Shown: one piece after another, positions 1-6,991 of the stretch
How positions within the stretch are numbered: position 1 is the stretch's first letter
Layout of the letters: each line of letters opens with the position of its first letter
Assembly (NCBI RefSeq): GCF_017883985.1
Contig: NZ_PRDG01000002.1
Span: 62,001-126,000, forward strand
DNA length: 64,000 bases
Direction: 5' to 3'
Origin: Streptococcus oricebi
GTDB lineage: Bacteria; Bacillota; Bacilli; Lactobacillales; Streptococcaceae
The notes under the pieces: generated by a model
Database searches by the model: none
What the model was told of the DNA's origin: nothing
Seen by the model: the letters and a program-made list of their open reading frames with translations, nothing else
Program-made: the position numbers and the translations under genes

Positions 1-934
1 CCAAATCGTTTCCTTCCATAATAGAAGGAAATTCGTGGACATCCATTCCGATACCATGGCCGAGACGGTGGTTGAAGTAGGAGCCGTAACCAGCCTTCTC
101 AATCACTTGGCGGGCAGCCCGGTCTACCTCATGGGCGGTAACTCCTGGTTTAATAAAGTCAAGAGCAGCCCTTTGAGCTTCTAGGGTTAATTGATAAATG
201 TCCTTTTTAAACTGGTCTGGTTGGCCGACAGCTACAGTCCGGGTCATGTCACTGGCATAGCCATTTGCCATGACTCCCAAGTCGAAAAGGAGTAGGGCGT
301 CTTTTTTAATCGGGTTTGGTCCAGGAATACCATGAGGATTGGCGGCATTATCATCGGTTAGGACCATGGTTTCAAAGCTCATTTCCAGTCCCAATTTCTT
401 CATTTCAAACTCAATTTCAGCAATCAGGTCAGTCTCTGTTTTTCCGGCTGCAATAGCTGCAAAACCACGCTGGACTGCCTGGTCAGCGAATTGTCCGGCC
501 ACCAGCATCTTCTTGATTTCATCAGCCGACTTAATCAGCCGCATACGGTTGACAAAAGGAGTCAAATCGGAAAAAACAGCTCCCTCAAAGACCTGCTTGA
601 GTCCCTGGTACTTGCTGAGAATCAAATTGTCAAACTCTAGGGCAATCCGACTCTTGGTACTAGGAGAAAGGATTTCCCTAATCTTTTCCCAAGGATTTTC
701 AGAATCAACATAGCCTGCAACTTGAAAATCGACAGCTGAATTAGCGCGCTCGACCTCAAGCGCTGGCACAAAGAGCAGGGGCTGTCTGTCAGTGCAGATA
801 AAGAGAAACATCTGTCTTTCATGGGGGTCGCTGTAAAAGCCTGTCAGATAGTTAATGGTTACTGGATCAGATAGGACGGCAGCAGTTAAGTTTTCAGTTT
901 CGAGATAGTGGGTGATTTGCTTGATTTTTGTCAT
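1..934 (-). CDS. pepQ: Xaa-Pro dipeptidase PepQ (3' end cut by window)
   Basis: The minus strand is open from an ATG at 934 to the window edge, 311 codons, so the C-terminus is missing. The protein reads as a creatinase N-terminal domain followed by a pita-bread M24 metallopeptidase. The metal-ligand region DLGVMANGYASDMTRTV and the later HRLGHGIGMDVHE motif, both typical of prolidases, are visible. It would release proline from X-Pro dipeptides in the cytoplasm. A purine-rich AGAAGG lies upstream of the ATG. The gene is divergent from ccpA, the arrangement usual in streptococci and lactococci, and a cre-like box lies between the two genes. The family call is firm. Confidence 0.95.
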   Translation of the reverse strand, partial: MTKIKQITHYLETENLTAAVLSDPVTINYLTGFYSDPHERQMFLFICTDRQPLLFVPALEVERANSAVDFQVAGYVDSENPWEKIREILSPSTKSRIALEFDNLILSKYQGLKQVFEGAVFSDLTPFVNRMRLIKSADEIKKMLVAGQFADQAVQRGFAAIAAGKTETDLIAEIEFEMKKLGLEMSFETMVLTDDNAANPHGIPGPNPIKKDALLLFDLGVMANGYASDMTRTVAVGQPDQFKKDIYQLTLEAQRAALDFIKPGVTAHEVDRAARQVIEKAGYGSYFNHRLGHGIGMDVHEFPSIMEGNDL

Positions 935-1014
935 GGTAAACCTTCTTTCTACACCTCCTATTTTGGCAAAAAAACCATAAAAAATCAAGACTTTTCAAAA
1001 AGTTATCAAAATAC

Positions 1015-1043
1015 TTGAAAGTGTTTACAATAAGTGATAAAAT
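1015..1043 (+). promoter_or_regulatory. ccpA promoter (TTGAAA-17-TAAAAT)
   Basis: A -35 TTGAAA at 1015-1020 and a -10 TAAAAT at 1038-1043 are separated by 17 bases. Transcription would start near 1050, giving a leader of about 45 nt with a GAAAGGAAG ribosome site before the ATG at 1095. The -35 lies inside a cre-like box. Confidence 0.6.
1016..1029. promoter_or_regulatory. cre-like CcpA operator 1, between pepQ and ccpA
   Basis: TGAAAGTGTTTACA matches the cre consensus TGWAARCGYTWWCA at 13 of 14 positions. It overlaps the ccpA -35 box, so CcpA bound here would block its own promoter and could also act on the divergent pepQ. This is a sequence match only. Confidence 0.55.
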
Positions 1044-1059
1044 GTTCTTGGTAGGAAAA

Positions 1060-1076
1060 TGAAAACGATATTTTCA
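1060..1076. promoter_or_regulatory. cre-like palindrome 2 in the ccpA leader
   Basis: TGAAAA and TTTTCA form perfect 6-base arms around CGATA. The site resembles a cre with a longer spacing and lies about 10-26 bases after the predicted transcription start, a roadblock position. Confidence 0.4.
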
Positions 1077-1094
1077 CATTAGAAAGGAAGAATT

Positions 1095-2099
1095 ATGAAC
1101 ACAGACGATACAGTGACAATCTACGATGTCGCCCGTGAAGCAGGTGTTTCCATGGCTACGGTCAGTCGGGTCGTCAATGGAAACAAGAATGTCAAGGAAA
1201 ATACGAGAAAAAAAGTTTTGGAAGTCATCGAACGTCTAGACTATCGACCAAATGCGGTTGCTCGTGGCCTGGCTAGCAAAAAAACGACGACAGTCGGAGT
1301 TGTTATTCCCAATATCACCAATTCTTACTTCTCAACCCTGGCCAAGGGAATTGACGATATTGCCGAGATGTATAAGTATAATATTGTCCTAGCCAATAGT
1401 GATGAAGATGATGATAAGGAAGTATCCGTAGTCAACACCCTCTTCTCCAAGCAGGTAGACGGAATTATCTTTATGGGCTATCATCTGACAGAGAAGATTC
1501 GTTCTGAATTTTCCCGTTCTAGGACCCCGGTTGTCCTAGCTGGAACGGTAGATGTGGAACATCAACTCCCGAGTGTGAATATTGATTACAAGCAAGCGAC
1601 TGTCGATGCAGTGGAGCTTTTGGCCAAGAGAAATAAGAAGATTGCCTTTGTCAGCGGTCCCTTGGTGGATGATATCAATGGCAAGATTCGCCTAGCAGGC
1701 TATAAGGAAGCGCTCAAGAAAAAGAAACTTTCCTATAGTGAAGGTTTGGTCTTTGAGTCCAAGTATAGCTATGATGATGGCTATCATCTGGCGGAACGCC
1801 TCATTGCCTCTAAGGCTAGCGCTGCCTTTGTTACTGGCGATGAGCTAGCAGCTGGTCTCTTAAATGGCCTGGCCGATCAGGGAGTCAAGGTACCAGAAGA
1901 CTTTGAAATTATCACCAGTGATGACTCTCAGGTAGCTCGCTTTACCAGACCAAACCTGACAACGGTTAGCCAACCCCTCTATGATTTGGGGGCAATCAGC
2001 ATGCGCATGCTGACCAAGATTATGCACAAGGAAGAGTTAGATGAGCGCGAAGTGATTCTGGCCCATGGCATCTATGAAAGAAATTCGACCAAGAAATAG
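1095..2099 (+). CDS. ccpA: Catabolite control protein A (LacI family)
   Basis: The 334-residue protein begins with a LacI-type helix-turn-helix (VTIYDVAREAGVSMATVSRV, residues 7-26) and a hinge helix near residue 50. A periplasmic-binding-protein-like sensor and dimer domain follows to the end. Length and sequence fit CcpA, the global carbon regulator that binds cre sites together with HPr phosphorylated at Ser46. The kinase making that cofactor, hprK, is also in this window at 30081. ATG 1095 is preceded by GAAAGGAAG. The gene is followed by a terminator and probably transcribed alone. Two cre-like boxes upstream suggest autoregulation. Confidence 0.96.
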   Translation: MNTDDTVTIYDVAREAGVSMATVSRVVNGNKNVKENTRKKVLEVIERLDYRPNAVARGLASKKTTTVGVVIPNITNSYFSTLAKGIDDIAEMYKYNIVLANSDEDDDKEVSVVNTLFSKQVDGIIFMGYHLTEKIRSEFSRSRTPVVLAGTVDVEHQLPSVNIDYKQATVDAVELLAKRNKKIAFVSGPLVDDINGKIRLAGYKEALKKKKLSYSEGLVFESKYSYDDGYHLAERLIASKASAAFVTGDELAAGLLNGLADQGVKVPEDFEIITSDDSQVARFTRPNLTTVSQPLYDLGAISMRMLTKIMHKEELDEREVILAHGIYERNSTKK

Positions 2100-2105
2100 A
2101 GAGTC

Positions 2106-2132
2106 AACCTGAGCCTTGTCTCAGGTTTTTTT
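2106..2132 (+). terminator. Intrinsic terminator after ccpA
   Basis: AACCTGAG and CTCAGGTT form an 8-bp stem with a 6-base loop, followed by a T run. Confidence 0.9.
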
Positions 2133-2142
2133 ATAAGCCAGC

Positions 2143-2171
2143 TTGACAAAGCTATTTTTATGGGGTATATT
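2143..2171 (+). promoter_or_regulatory. Consensus promoter TTGACA-17-TATATT
   Basis: A perfect -35 at 2143-2148 and TATATT at 2166-2171 lie 17 bases apart. They sit directly after the ccpA terminator and about 30 bases before the membrane protein gene, so the following pair has its own strong promoter. Confidence 0.75.
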
Positions 2172-2203
2172 ACATATATATTATACAAATAGGAGAGATG
2201 ACT

Positions 2204-2986
2204 ATGATCAATGAAAAACCTAAAAAGCTTGTTCGGCCGCTTAAGATTATGTTTCTTAATCTTATCCTGGTTAGTGTATGCTCTTTTTTATTAGTTAGTT
2301 TTATTCTTTTTGCGCTAAAACAATATAAGGTGGTGACCGAGCTTGGAACGACGGGGCCTTTTATCCTCATTGTGATTTGTGTTATTTTGCTCTTAGCCTT
2401 TTTTGGCTATCTGATGCCCTATTTTTTCTGGCGCCTCTATCCAAGCCTCTATTTTTACGATGATGGTTTTCGAGTTAACAAGGGACCCTTGCTCTCTTAC
2501 CAAAATCTGGAATATTTCTTTGGACCAGTTAAGGGGCAGGTCAATCGTTTTATGTTCGTCTGGTACAAGGACGAGGATGGGGAATGGCAAAAAATTCCTG
2601 CCATGGGTTATTCTAGAAGGAGTTTTGATGGTTTCCAGCAAGACTTTGTTGAGGCGACCTATCCTGAGGCTATGGAGGCCTTGGCAGCAGGTCAGGAGCT
2701 AAAATTTAGATTTAAAGATCCCAAAAAGAACATCAATTCCCTGAGCAAAAAGAGAATGTTTGAGAAGTTGGAACTAGCTGCCATGACAATCAAGCTCACA
2801 AAAGACAGCATTAGCGTTGATGATGAGGTCTACGACTTTGACCAATATCAAGTGGGCTATGAGCTAGGCTGTCTCAAAATCTGGGATAAGACGGGCAAGC
2901 TCATCCTTTTCCTGTCCAATCAGGCCCTGATTCATCGTGTCAATCTGCTGGCTGCTCTGGTTATTAGCCTAGGAGAACAGTCATGA
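2204..2986 (+). CDS. Two-helix membrane protein with C-terminal soluble domain, unknown function
   Basis: The protein has 260 residues from ATG 2204. That start is preferred over ATG 2198 because AGGAGA (2191-2196) is 7 bases from it and only 1 from the other. Two hydrophobic segments (about residues 14-36 and 50-72) are followed by a hydrophilic domain of about 185 residues with alternating strands and a short basic linker (DPKKNINSLSKKR). The layout resembles bacterial membrane-anchored PH-like proteins, but I do not recognise a named family. The stop overlaps the next start (ATGA), so the two membrane proteins are probably coupled. The pair lies between ccpA and the glycolipid synthases, which in other streptococci are closer neighbours. 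Confidence 0.8.
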   Translation: MINEKPKKLVRPLKIMFLNLILVSVCSFLLVSFILFALKQYKVVTELGTTGPFILIVICVILLLAFFGYLMPYFFWRLYPSLYFYDDGFRVNKGPLLSYQNLEYFFGPVKGQVNRFMFVWYKDEDGEWQKIPAMGYSRRSFDGFQQDFVEATYPEAMEALAAGQELKFRFKDPKKNINSLSKKRMFEKLELAAMTIKLTKDSISVDDEVYDFDQYQVGYELGCLKIWDKTGKLILFLSNQALIHRVNLLAALVISLGEQS

Positions 2987-3543
2987 GACAAAGAAGAGAA
3001 ATATCCTTTGTAGAAGAGTATAAATTGGTGACCTTCCTGGGCATTCTTTTGGGAGCGATTGTGACGACTTGCTTCTTGCTCTGGCTAGCCCAAAATATAG
3101 GTAAATCGAACTTAGTTCCCTTTATAGCCTTTTCGGGCCCTATGATAGGGGCTTACTGGGCCAGGAAACTGACTGGTCAAAAGGAAGTAGAAGAAGTGGA
3201 AGAAGTTTTTGGAGGCAGCAAGTTTGAACCGACTCCAAAGAGTAAATTTGCTCCAGCTAAGCCTGATTTCTCCCTCTTTTCCTTAATTATCAGTGTCGTT
3301 TTTTCCTATCTGACCATCTATTTTTCAGAGGTGATTCATTATACGCTAATCATCCAGGCTCAATATCCGGGTTCGGATTTTATGACTGTCTTTCTCCAGT
3401 TAACCACCCAGATTTTGCAGCTGGATTGGGCTAGGGTCTACCTCCTAGAATATTGGTTTTACCTGAGTCTTCTTTTAGTCATTGCAATTATTCCAATTCT
3501 CTATTACTTCTGGAAATTCAAGCGCAAACAAAGAAGAGGATAA
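2983..3543 (+). CDS. Multi-pass membrane protein, unknown function
   Basis: The protein has 186 residues and its ATG overlaps the preceding stop by 4 bases. It has hydrophobic segments near residues 12-34, 40-56, 94-120 and 148-172, separated by a charged stretch (QKEVEEVEEVF, then FEPTPKSKFAPAKP), and a very basic C-terminus (KFKRKQRRG). No motif points to an enzyme or transporter family. Translational coupling suggests that it works with the upstream membrane protein. Confidence 0.75.
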   Translation: MRQRREISFVEEYKLVTFLGILLGAIVTTCFLLWLAQNIGKSNLVPFIAFSGPMIGAYWARKLTGQKEVEEVEEVFGGSKFEPTPKSKFAPAKPDFSLFSLIISVVFSYLTIYFSEVIHYTLIIQAQYPGSDFMTVFLQLTTQILQLDWARVYLLEYWFYLSLLLVIAIIPILYYFWKFKRKQRRG

Positions 3544-3560
3544 TCAAGATTCTTGATCAG

Positions 3561-3586
3561 CTGGAAGGAAACTTCCAGTTTTTTTG
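3561..3586 (+). terminator. Intrinsic terminator
   Basis: CTGGAAG and CTTCCAG form a stem with a GAAA loop, followed by seven T residues. It ends the two-gene membrane protein unit. Confidence 0.9.
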
Positions 3587-3595
3587 TTAAAAATT

Positions 3596-3604
3596 TGCTA
3601 TAAT
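3596..3604 (+). promoter_or_regulatory. Extended -10 TGCTATAAT 7 nt before the start codon
   Basis: TG-C-TATAAT ends at 3604 and the ATG of the glycosyltransferase is at 3612. The expected transcription start is about 3611, so the AGGAGG at 3605-3610 would not be in the mRNA if this is the only promoter. Confidence 0.55.
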
Positions 3605-3611
3605 AGGAGGT

Positions 3612-4610
3612 ATGAAAGTTTTATTGTATCTTGAAGGGAAGTCTGTCCTGGAAAAGTCAGGGATTGGTCGGGCCTTGCAGCATCAGATGCATGCCCTGGA
3701 TCTGGCTGGTATTCCTTATACAACAGATGTTTTGGGCGATTATGATGTCGTTCATATCAATACCTATGGTCCCCGGAGCTGGCTCTTACTCCATGCAGCT
3801 AAGAGGCGGGGAAAAAAGGTGATTATGCATGGTCACTCGACCCGAGAGGACTTTGAAAATTCTTTTATCGGCTCTAACTTCTTTGCACCCTTGGTGGGCA
3901 AATACCTGGCCCACATGTATAAGAAGGCTGACTTTATTATTACTCCGTCGGAATATTCTAAAAAGCTGATTCAGGCCTATGGGGTCAGTACCCCCATTAT
4001 TGCTGTGTCTAATGGGATTGATTTGGCCAAATATCAAAAGGACCCTAAAAAGGAAGCTGTCTTTCGCAAGCATTTTAATATTGAGGAAGGGCAGCCTGTG
4101 GTGGTCTGTGCCGGTCTTTACTTCCGCCGCAAGGGGATTGAGGACTTTGTCGAGGTCGCTCGTCGCATGCCCCATGTTCGCTTTATCTGGCTGGGCTCTA
4201 TCAATAAATGGTTGATTCCAGCTAAGATTAGAAAGTTGGTTGAGCGTAACCATCCGGCCAATGTAGAATTTCCTGGCTATTTTAAGGGAGCCCTCTTTCA
4301 GGGAGCCATGAGTGGCAGTGATCTTTTCTTTTTCCCCTCTTATGAAGAAACGGAAGGAATCGTTGTTTTAGAGGCCTTGGCCAGTCATCAGCATGTAGTC
4401 TTAAGAGATATTCCAGTCTATGAGGGCTGGATTGATGAAACTTCGGCTGAGCTCTGCCATAATGTAGATGAATTTGTAGAGTCCATTCAAGATATTTTAG
4501 ACCAGAAGGTGGATAAGCGTGAGGCTGGTTATCGGGTAGCTGAGAGCCGCTCGATGGATGATGTTTCCTACCAGCTGGTCGAAGCCTACCAAAGAGTATT
4601 GGAGATGTAA
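3612..4610 (+). CDS. cpoA: GT4 glycosyltransferase, CpoA/IagA-like diglycosyl-diacylglycerol synthase
   Basis: The protein has 332 residues and a GT-B fold. The N-terminal half carries VVHINTYGP and the acceptor-side segment, and the C-terminal half has the nucleotide-sugar site with the EX7E-type segment YEETEGIVVLEALA. In pneumococcus and group B streptococcus a protein of this size (CpoA/IagA) adds the second sugar to glucosyl-diacylglycerol, making the membrane glycolipid that anchors lipoteichoic acid. The next gene fits the first-sugar enzyme, supporting this role. The exact sugar donated cannot be read from sequence. The stop is one base before the next ATG, so the two are co-translated. 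Confidence 0.8.
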   Translation: MKVLLYLEGKSVLEKSGIGRALQHQMHALDLAGIPYTTDVLGDYDVVHINTYGPRSWLLLHAAKRRGKKVIMHGHSTREDFENSFIGSNFFAPLVGKYLAHMYKKADFIITPSEYSKKLIQAYGVSTPIIAVSNGIDLAKYQKDPKKEAVFRKHFNIEEGQPVVVCAGLYFRRKGIEDFVEVARRMPHVRFIWLGSINKWLIPAKIRKLVERNHPANVEFPGYFKGALFQGAMSGSDLFFFPSYEETEGIVVLEALASHQHVVLRDIPVYEGWIDETSAELCHNVDEFVESIQDILDQKVDKREAGYRVAESRSMDDVSYQLVEAYQRVLEM

Positions 4611-4611
4611 T

Positions 4612-5931
4612 ATGCGCATTGGTCTTTTTACAGATACTTATTTTCCTCAGGTTTCAGGGGTAGCTACATCAATTCGGACCCTAAAAACAGAGTTGGAAAA
4701 GCAGGGACATACTGTTTTCATTTTCACTACGACTGACAAGGATGTCAATCGTTACGAGGACTGGCAAATCATCCGCATACCTAGCGTTCCTTTTTTTGCC
4801 TTTAAGGATCGGCGGGTAGCCTATCGGGGCTTTTCAACGGCCCTCAAGATTGCCCGCCAGTACCAGCTAGACATCATTCATACCCAAACAGAGTTTGCCC
4901 TAGGTCTTTTAGGCGTTTGGATTGCCAAGGAGTTGAAGATTCCAGTGGTTCATACCTACCATACCCAGTATGAGGACTATGTCCGCTATATCGCAAATGG
5001 TATGCTGATTCGTCCTAGTATGGTCAAGTACATCGTTCGTGGCTTTCTCAATGATTTAGACGGGGTTATCTGTCCCAGCGAGATTGTCTATGACCTCTTG
5101 ACCAAGTATAAGATTCAGACTGAAAAGAGGGTCATTCCGACAGGGATTGAGCTGGCCAAGTTTGAACGGCCAGAGATTTCCCAGGAGAATGTAGCCGAGT
5201 TAAGGGAAAAGTTGGGAATCAGACCAGAAGAAACCTTGCTTTTAAGCCTATCTCGGGTCTCTTATGAAAAAAATATCCAGGCTGTTCTGGCAGCCCTGCC
5301 TGAGGTCTTGGAGGAAAATGCCCAGGTCAAGCTAGTGGTGGCTGGAGATGGTCCCTATTTGGAGGACTTGAAGGCCCAGGCTAGAAGGCTAGGTATTGAG
5401 CAGGCAATTATCTTTACGGGGATGATTGCTCCGAGTGAGACAGCCCTTTACTATAAGGCGGCTGACTTCTTTATCTCTGCTTCGACCAGTGAGACCCAAG
5501 GCTTGACCTACTTGGAAAGCTTAGCCAGTGGGACGCCAATCATTGCTCACGGCAATCCTTATCTGGACAATCTGATTACGGAGAAAATTTTCGGTACTCT
5601 TTATTATCAGGAAAATGATTTGGCTGGTGCAATCTTGGAAGCTATCATAGCAACACCAGATATGGATGAGGAGCGTTTGAAAAACAAACTCTATGAAATC
5701 TCGGCGGAAAATTTTGGTCGTAGGGTCTATGAGTTCTATCTTGATTTACTGATTTCCAAGGACTTCCAAAAATTAAATCCAGAAGAAGCACAGCCGATTA
5801 CCAAGCGTTTGGCCAAGTCAGCCATGTATCTGCCTAGCAAGATGATTGCCCTACCAGTCAATGGGTCAGCTCGGATTATCAAGGCATCTAGCCGGCAATT
5901 ACAAAAGTTGAGAAGACGAGGCTGGTATTAA
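4612..5931 (+). CDS. 1,2-diacylglycerol 3-glucosyltransferase (GT4)
   Basis: The protein has 439 residues from ATG 4612, with GGAG at 4601-4604 inside the end of the previous gene. The N-terminus MRIGLFTDTYFPQVSGVATS is the signature of diacylglycerol glucosyltransferases. HTYHTQYEDYV, LSRVSYEKN and the donor-site segment ASTSETQGLTYLESLASG follow. It would make monoglucosyl-diacylglycerol at the inner face of the membrane, the substrate of the CpoA-like enzyme upstream. A basic C-terminus (RQLQKLRRRGWY) fits peripheral membrane binding. The streptococcal gene pair is well known, so confidence is high. Confidence 0.87.
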   Translation: MRIGLFTDTYFPQVSGVATSIRTLKTELEKQGHTVFIFTTTDKDVNRYEDWQIIRIPSVPFFAFKDRRVAYRGFSTALKIARQYQLDIIHTQTEFALGLLGVWIAKELKIPVVHTYHTQYEDYVRYIANGMLIRPSMVKYIVRGFLNDLDGVICPSEIVYDLLTKYKIQTEKRVIPTGIELAKFERPEISQENVAELREKLGIRPEETLLLSLSRVSYEKNIQAVLAALPEVLEENAQVKLVVAGDGPYLEDLKAQARRLGIEQAIIFTGMIAPSETALYYKAADFFISASTSETQGLTYLESLASGTPIIAHGNPYLDNLITEKIFGTLYYQENDLAGAILEAIIATPDMDEERLKNKLYEISAENFGRRVYEFYLDLLISKDFQKLNPEEAQPITKRLAKSAMYLPSKMIALPVNGSARIIKASSRQLQKLRRRGWY

Positions 5932-5949
5932 ATTTCTTGTCTAGAAGGC

Positions 5950-5977
5950 TTGAAATTCTCTTTAATCGTGTTATAAT
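5950..5977 (+). promoter_or_regulatory. Promoter of the T-box operon
   Basis: TTGAAA (5950-5955) and TATAAT (5972-5977) are 16 bases apart. The -10 is extended (TGTTATAAT). It lies directly upstream of the T-box leader. Confidence 0.7.
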
Positions 5978-5983
5978 AGGAAA

Positions 5984-6197
5984 AGAGACAAGTCAGTCAG
6001 TCCCTTTCTTTGAGAGAGTGCGCGGTTGCTGCAAGCGCATAGAAAGCCTGATTTGATACTACTCGATAAGCTTTTATGAAAACATAAAACGGTGGCCACG
6101 ATATAGCCAAACATGAGGTTCATGGTTTTTACCATGGATGAATGAAGGTGGAACCACGTTGAGACGTCCTTTTTGAGGACGTCCTTTTATTTTTGAA
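5984..6197 (+). promoter_or_regulatory. T-box leader, threonine type
   Basis: A leader of about 210 nt ends in the conserved T-box core AAGGTGGAACCACG (6145-6158), followed directly by a terminator hairpin. Stem I features are visible: TGCGC/GCGCA arms near 6020-6040, and ACT triplets at 6058-6063 that could be the threonine specifier. Uncharged tRNA-Thr should pair with the specifier and the GGAACC bulge and allow read-through. The first gene after it is a P-loop kinase-like gene, with thrS next. Confidence 0.9.
6163..6197 (+). terminator. T-box attenuator terminator
   Basis: GACGTCC (6163-6169) and GGACGTC (6177-6183) form the stem. CTTTTATTTTT follows. It competes with the antiterminator that uses the T-box core. 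Confidence 0.9.
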
Positions 6198-6284
6198 AAA
6201 TTTTTGCTATCAGGTCTAGTTGCAAGATTTCAAAGTCTGTCTCCTCTTAGCAAGAGGATTGCCCAAGGGAAGGGAGGAATGAAG

Positions 6285-6887
6285 ATGTTCTATTGTATCG
6301 GTGGTTCGCCCTGTAGTGGAAAATCAACGATTGCTTCTATTTTAGGAGAGCACTATCAACTGCTTCCGATTAAATTGGACGATTTGCTGGAAGATTTTAC
6401 TCAAGCAGCTAGAAGAGACGGGGCTCCACTTTCCAATCTCAGGGCCAATCGAGCCGCCGATCAAATCTGGTTGAGAGAGCCCCCTCTTATGTTTGAGGAA
6501 GAATGGTCCTTTTATGAGGAGATTTTCCCTTACTTAGGACACTATTTGGTGGAAAATCAGGATAAAACCTTGCTGATTGAAGGGGCAGGTCTCCTGCCAC
6601 ATCTGATAAAATCGCTGGAGATGGAGCTTTCCTATCTTTGTATCACACCGACAGCAGATTTTCAGAAGGAGCATTATGCCAAAAGAGAATGGGTCCCCTA
6701 TGTTCTGCGAGCTTCCTCCAAGCCCCAGCTGGCTTTCGAGAACTGGATGAACCGAGATATTCTCTTTGCTCAAAAATGCCGCGAAGAGGCCGAAAGGCTG
6801 GGTTATCCCAGTTTGATAACAGACGGTAGTCAGTCTGTCGAGGAGATGGCAGAGCAAGTCACTCGAATATTTGGCTTAAGCTCCTAA
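6285..6887 (+). CDS. P-loop NTPase / kinase-like protein between T-box and thrS
   Basis: The protein has 200 residues from ATG 6285, chosen because AGGGAGG (6271-6277) is 7 bases away, whereas the ATG at 6279 is too close. A Walker A motif GGSPCSGKST starts at residue 5, and the acidic LLIEGAGLLP is a plausible Walker B strand. The fold looks like small-molecule or nucleotide kinases. The substrate is not evident. The gene is in the transcript controlled by the threonine T-box, with only 104 bases to thrS and no terminator between, so it should rise when tRNA-Thr is uncharged. It may simply be a passenger in the operon. Confidence 0.82.
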   Translation: MFYCIGGSPCSGKSTIASILGEHYQLLPIKLDDLLEDFTQAARRDGAPLSNLRANRAADQIWLREPPLMFEEEWSFYEEIFPYLGHYLVENQDKTLLIEGAGLLPHLIKSLEMELSYLCITPTADFQKEHYAKREWVPYVLRASSKPQLAFENWMNRDILFAQKCREEAERLGYPSLITDGSQSVEEMAEQVTRIFGLSS

Positions 6888-6918
6888 GCTATCAGTTAAG
6901 TTAGCCTGTCTCTAACAA

Positions 6919-6957
6919 TAATCTCCGCTCGGATAGCATCACTAGCCTAGGAGATTA
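6919..6957 (+). repeat. Inverted repeat in the thrS upstream region
   Basis: TAATCTCC (6919-6926) and GGAGATTA (6950-6957) are perfect 8-base arms. No T run follows, so it is not a terminator. A second small stem, GTTAG/CTAAC, lies at 6900-6916. The role is unknown; it could be an RNA processing or stability element. Confidence 0.45.
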
Positions 6958-6991
6958 GCACAAAAAGAAAACCAATTAAAAAGGAGAAAAC

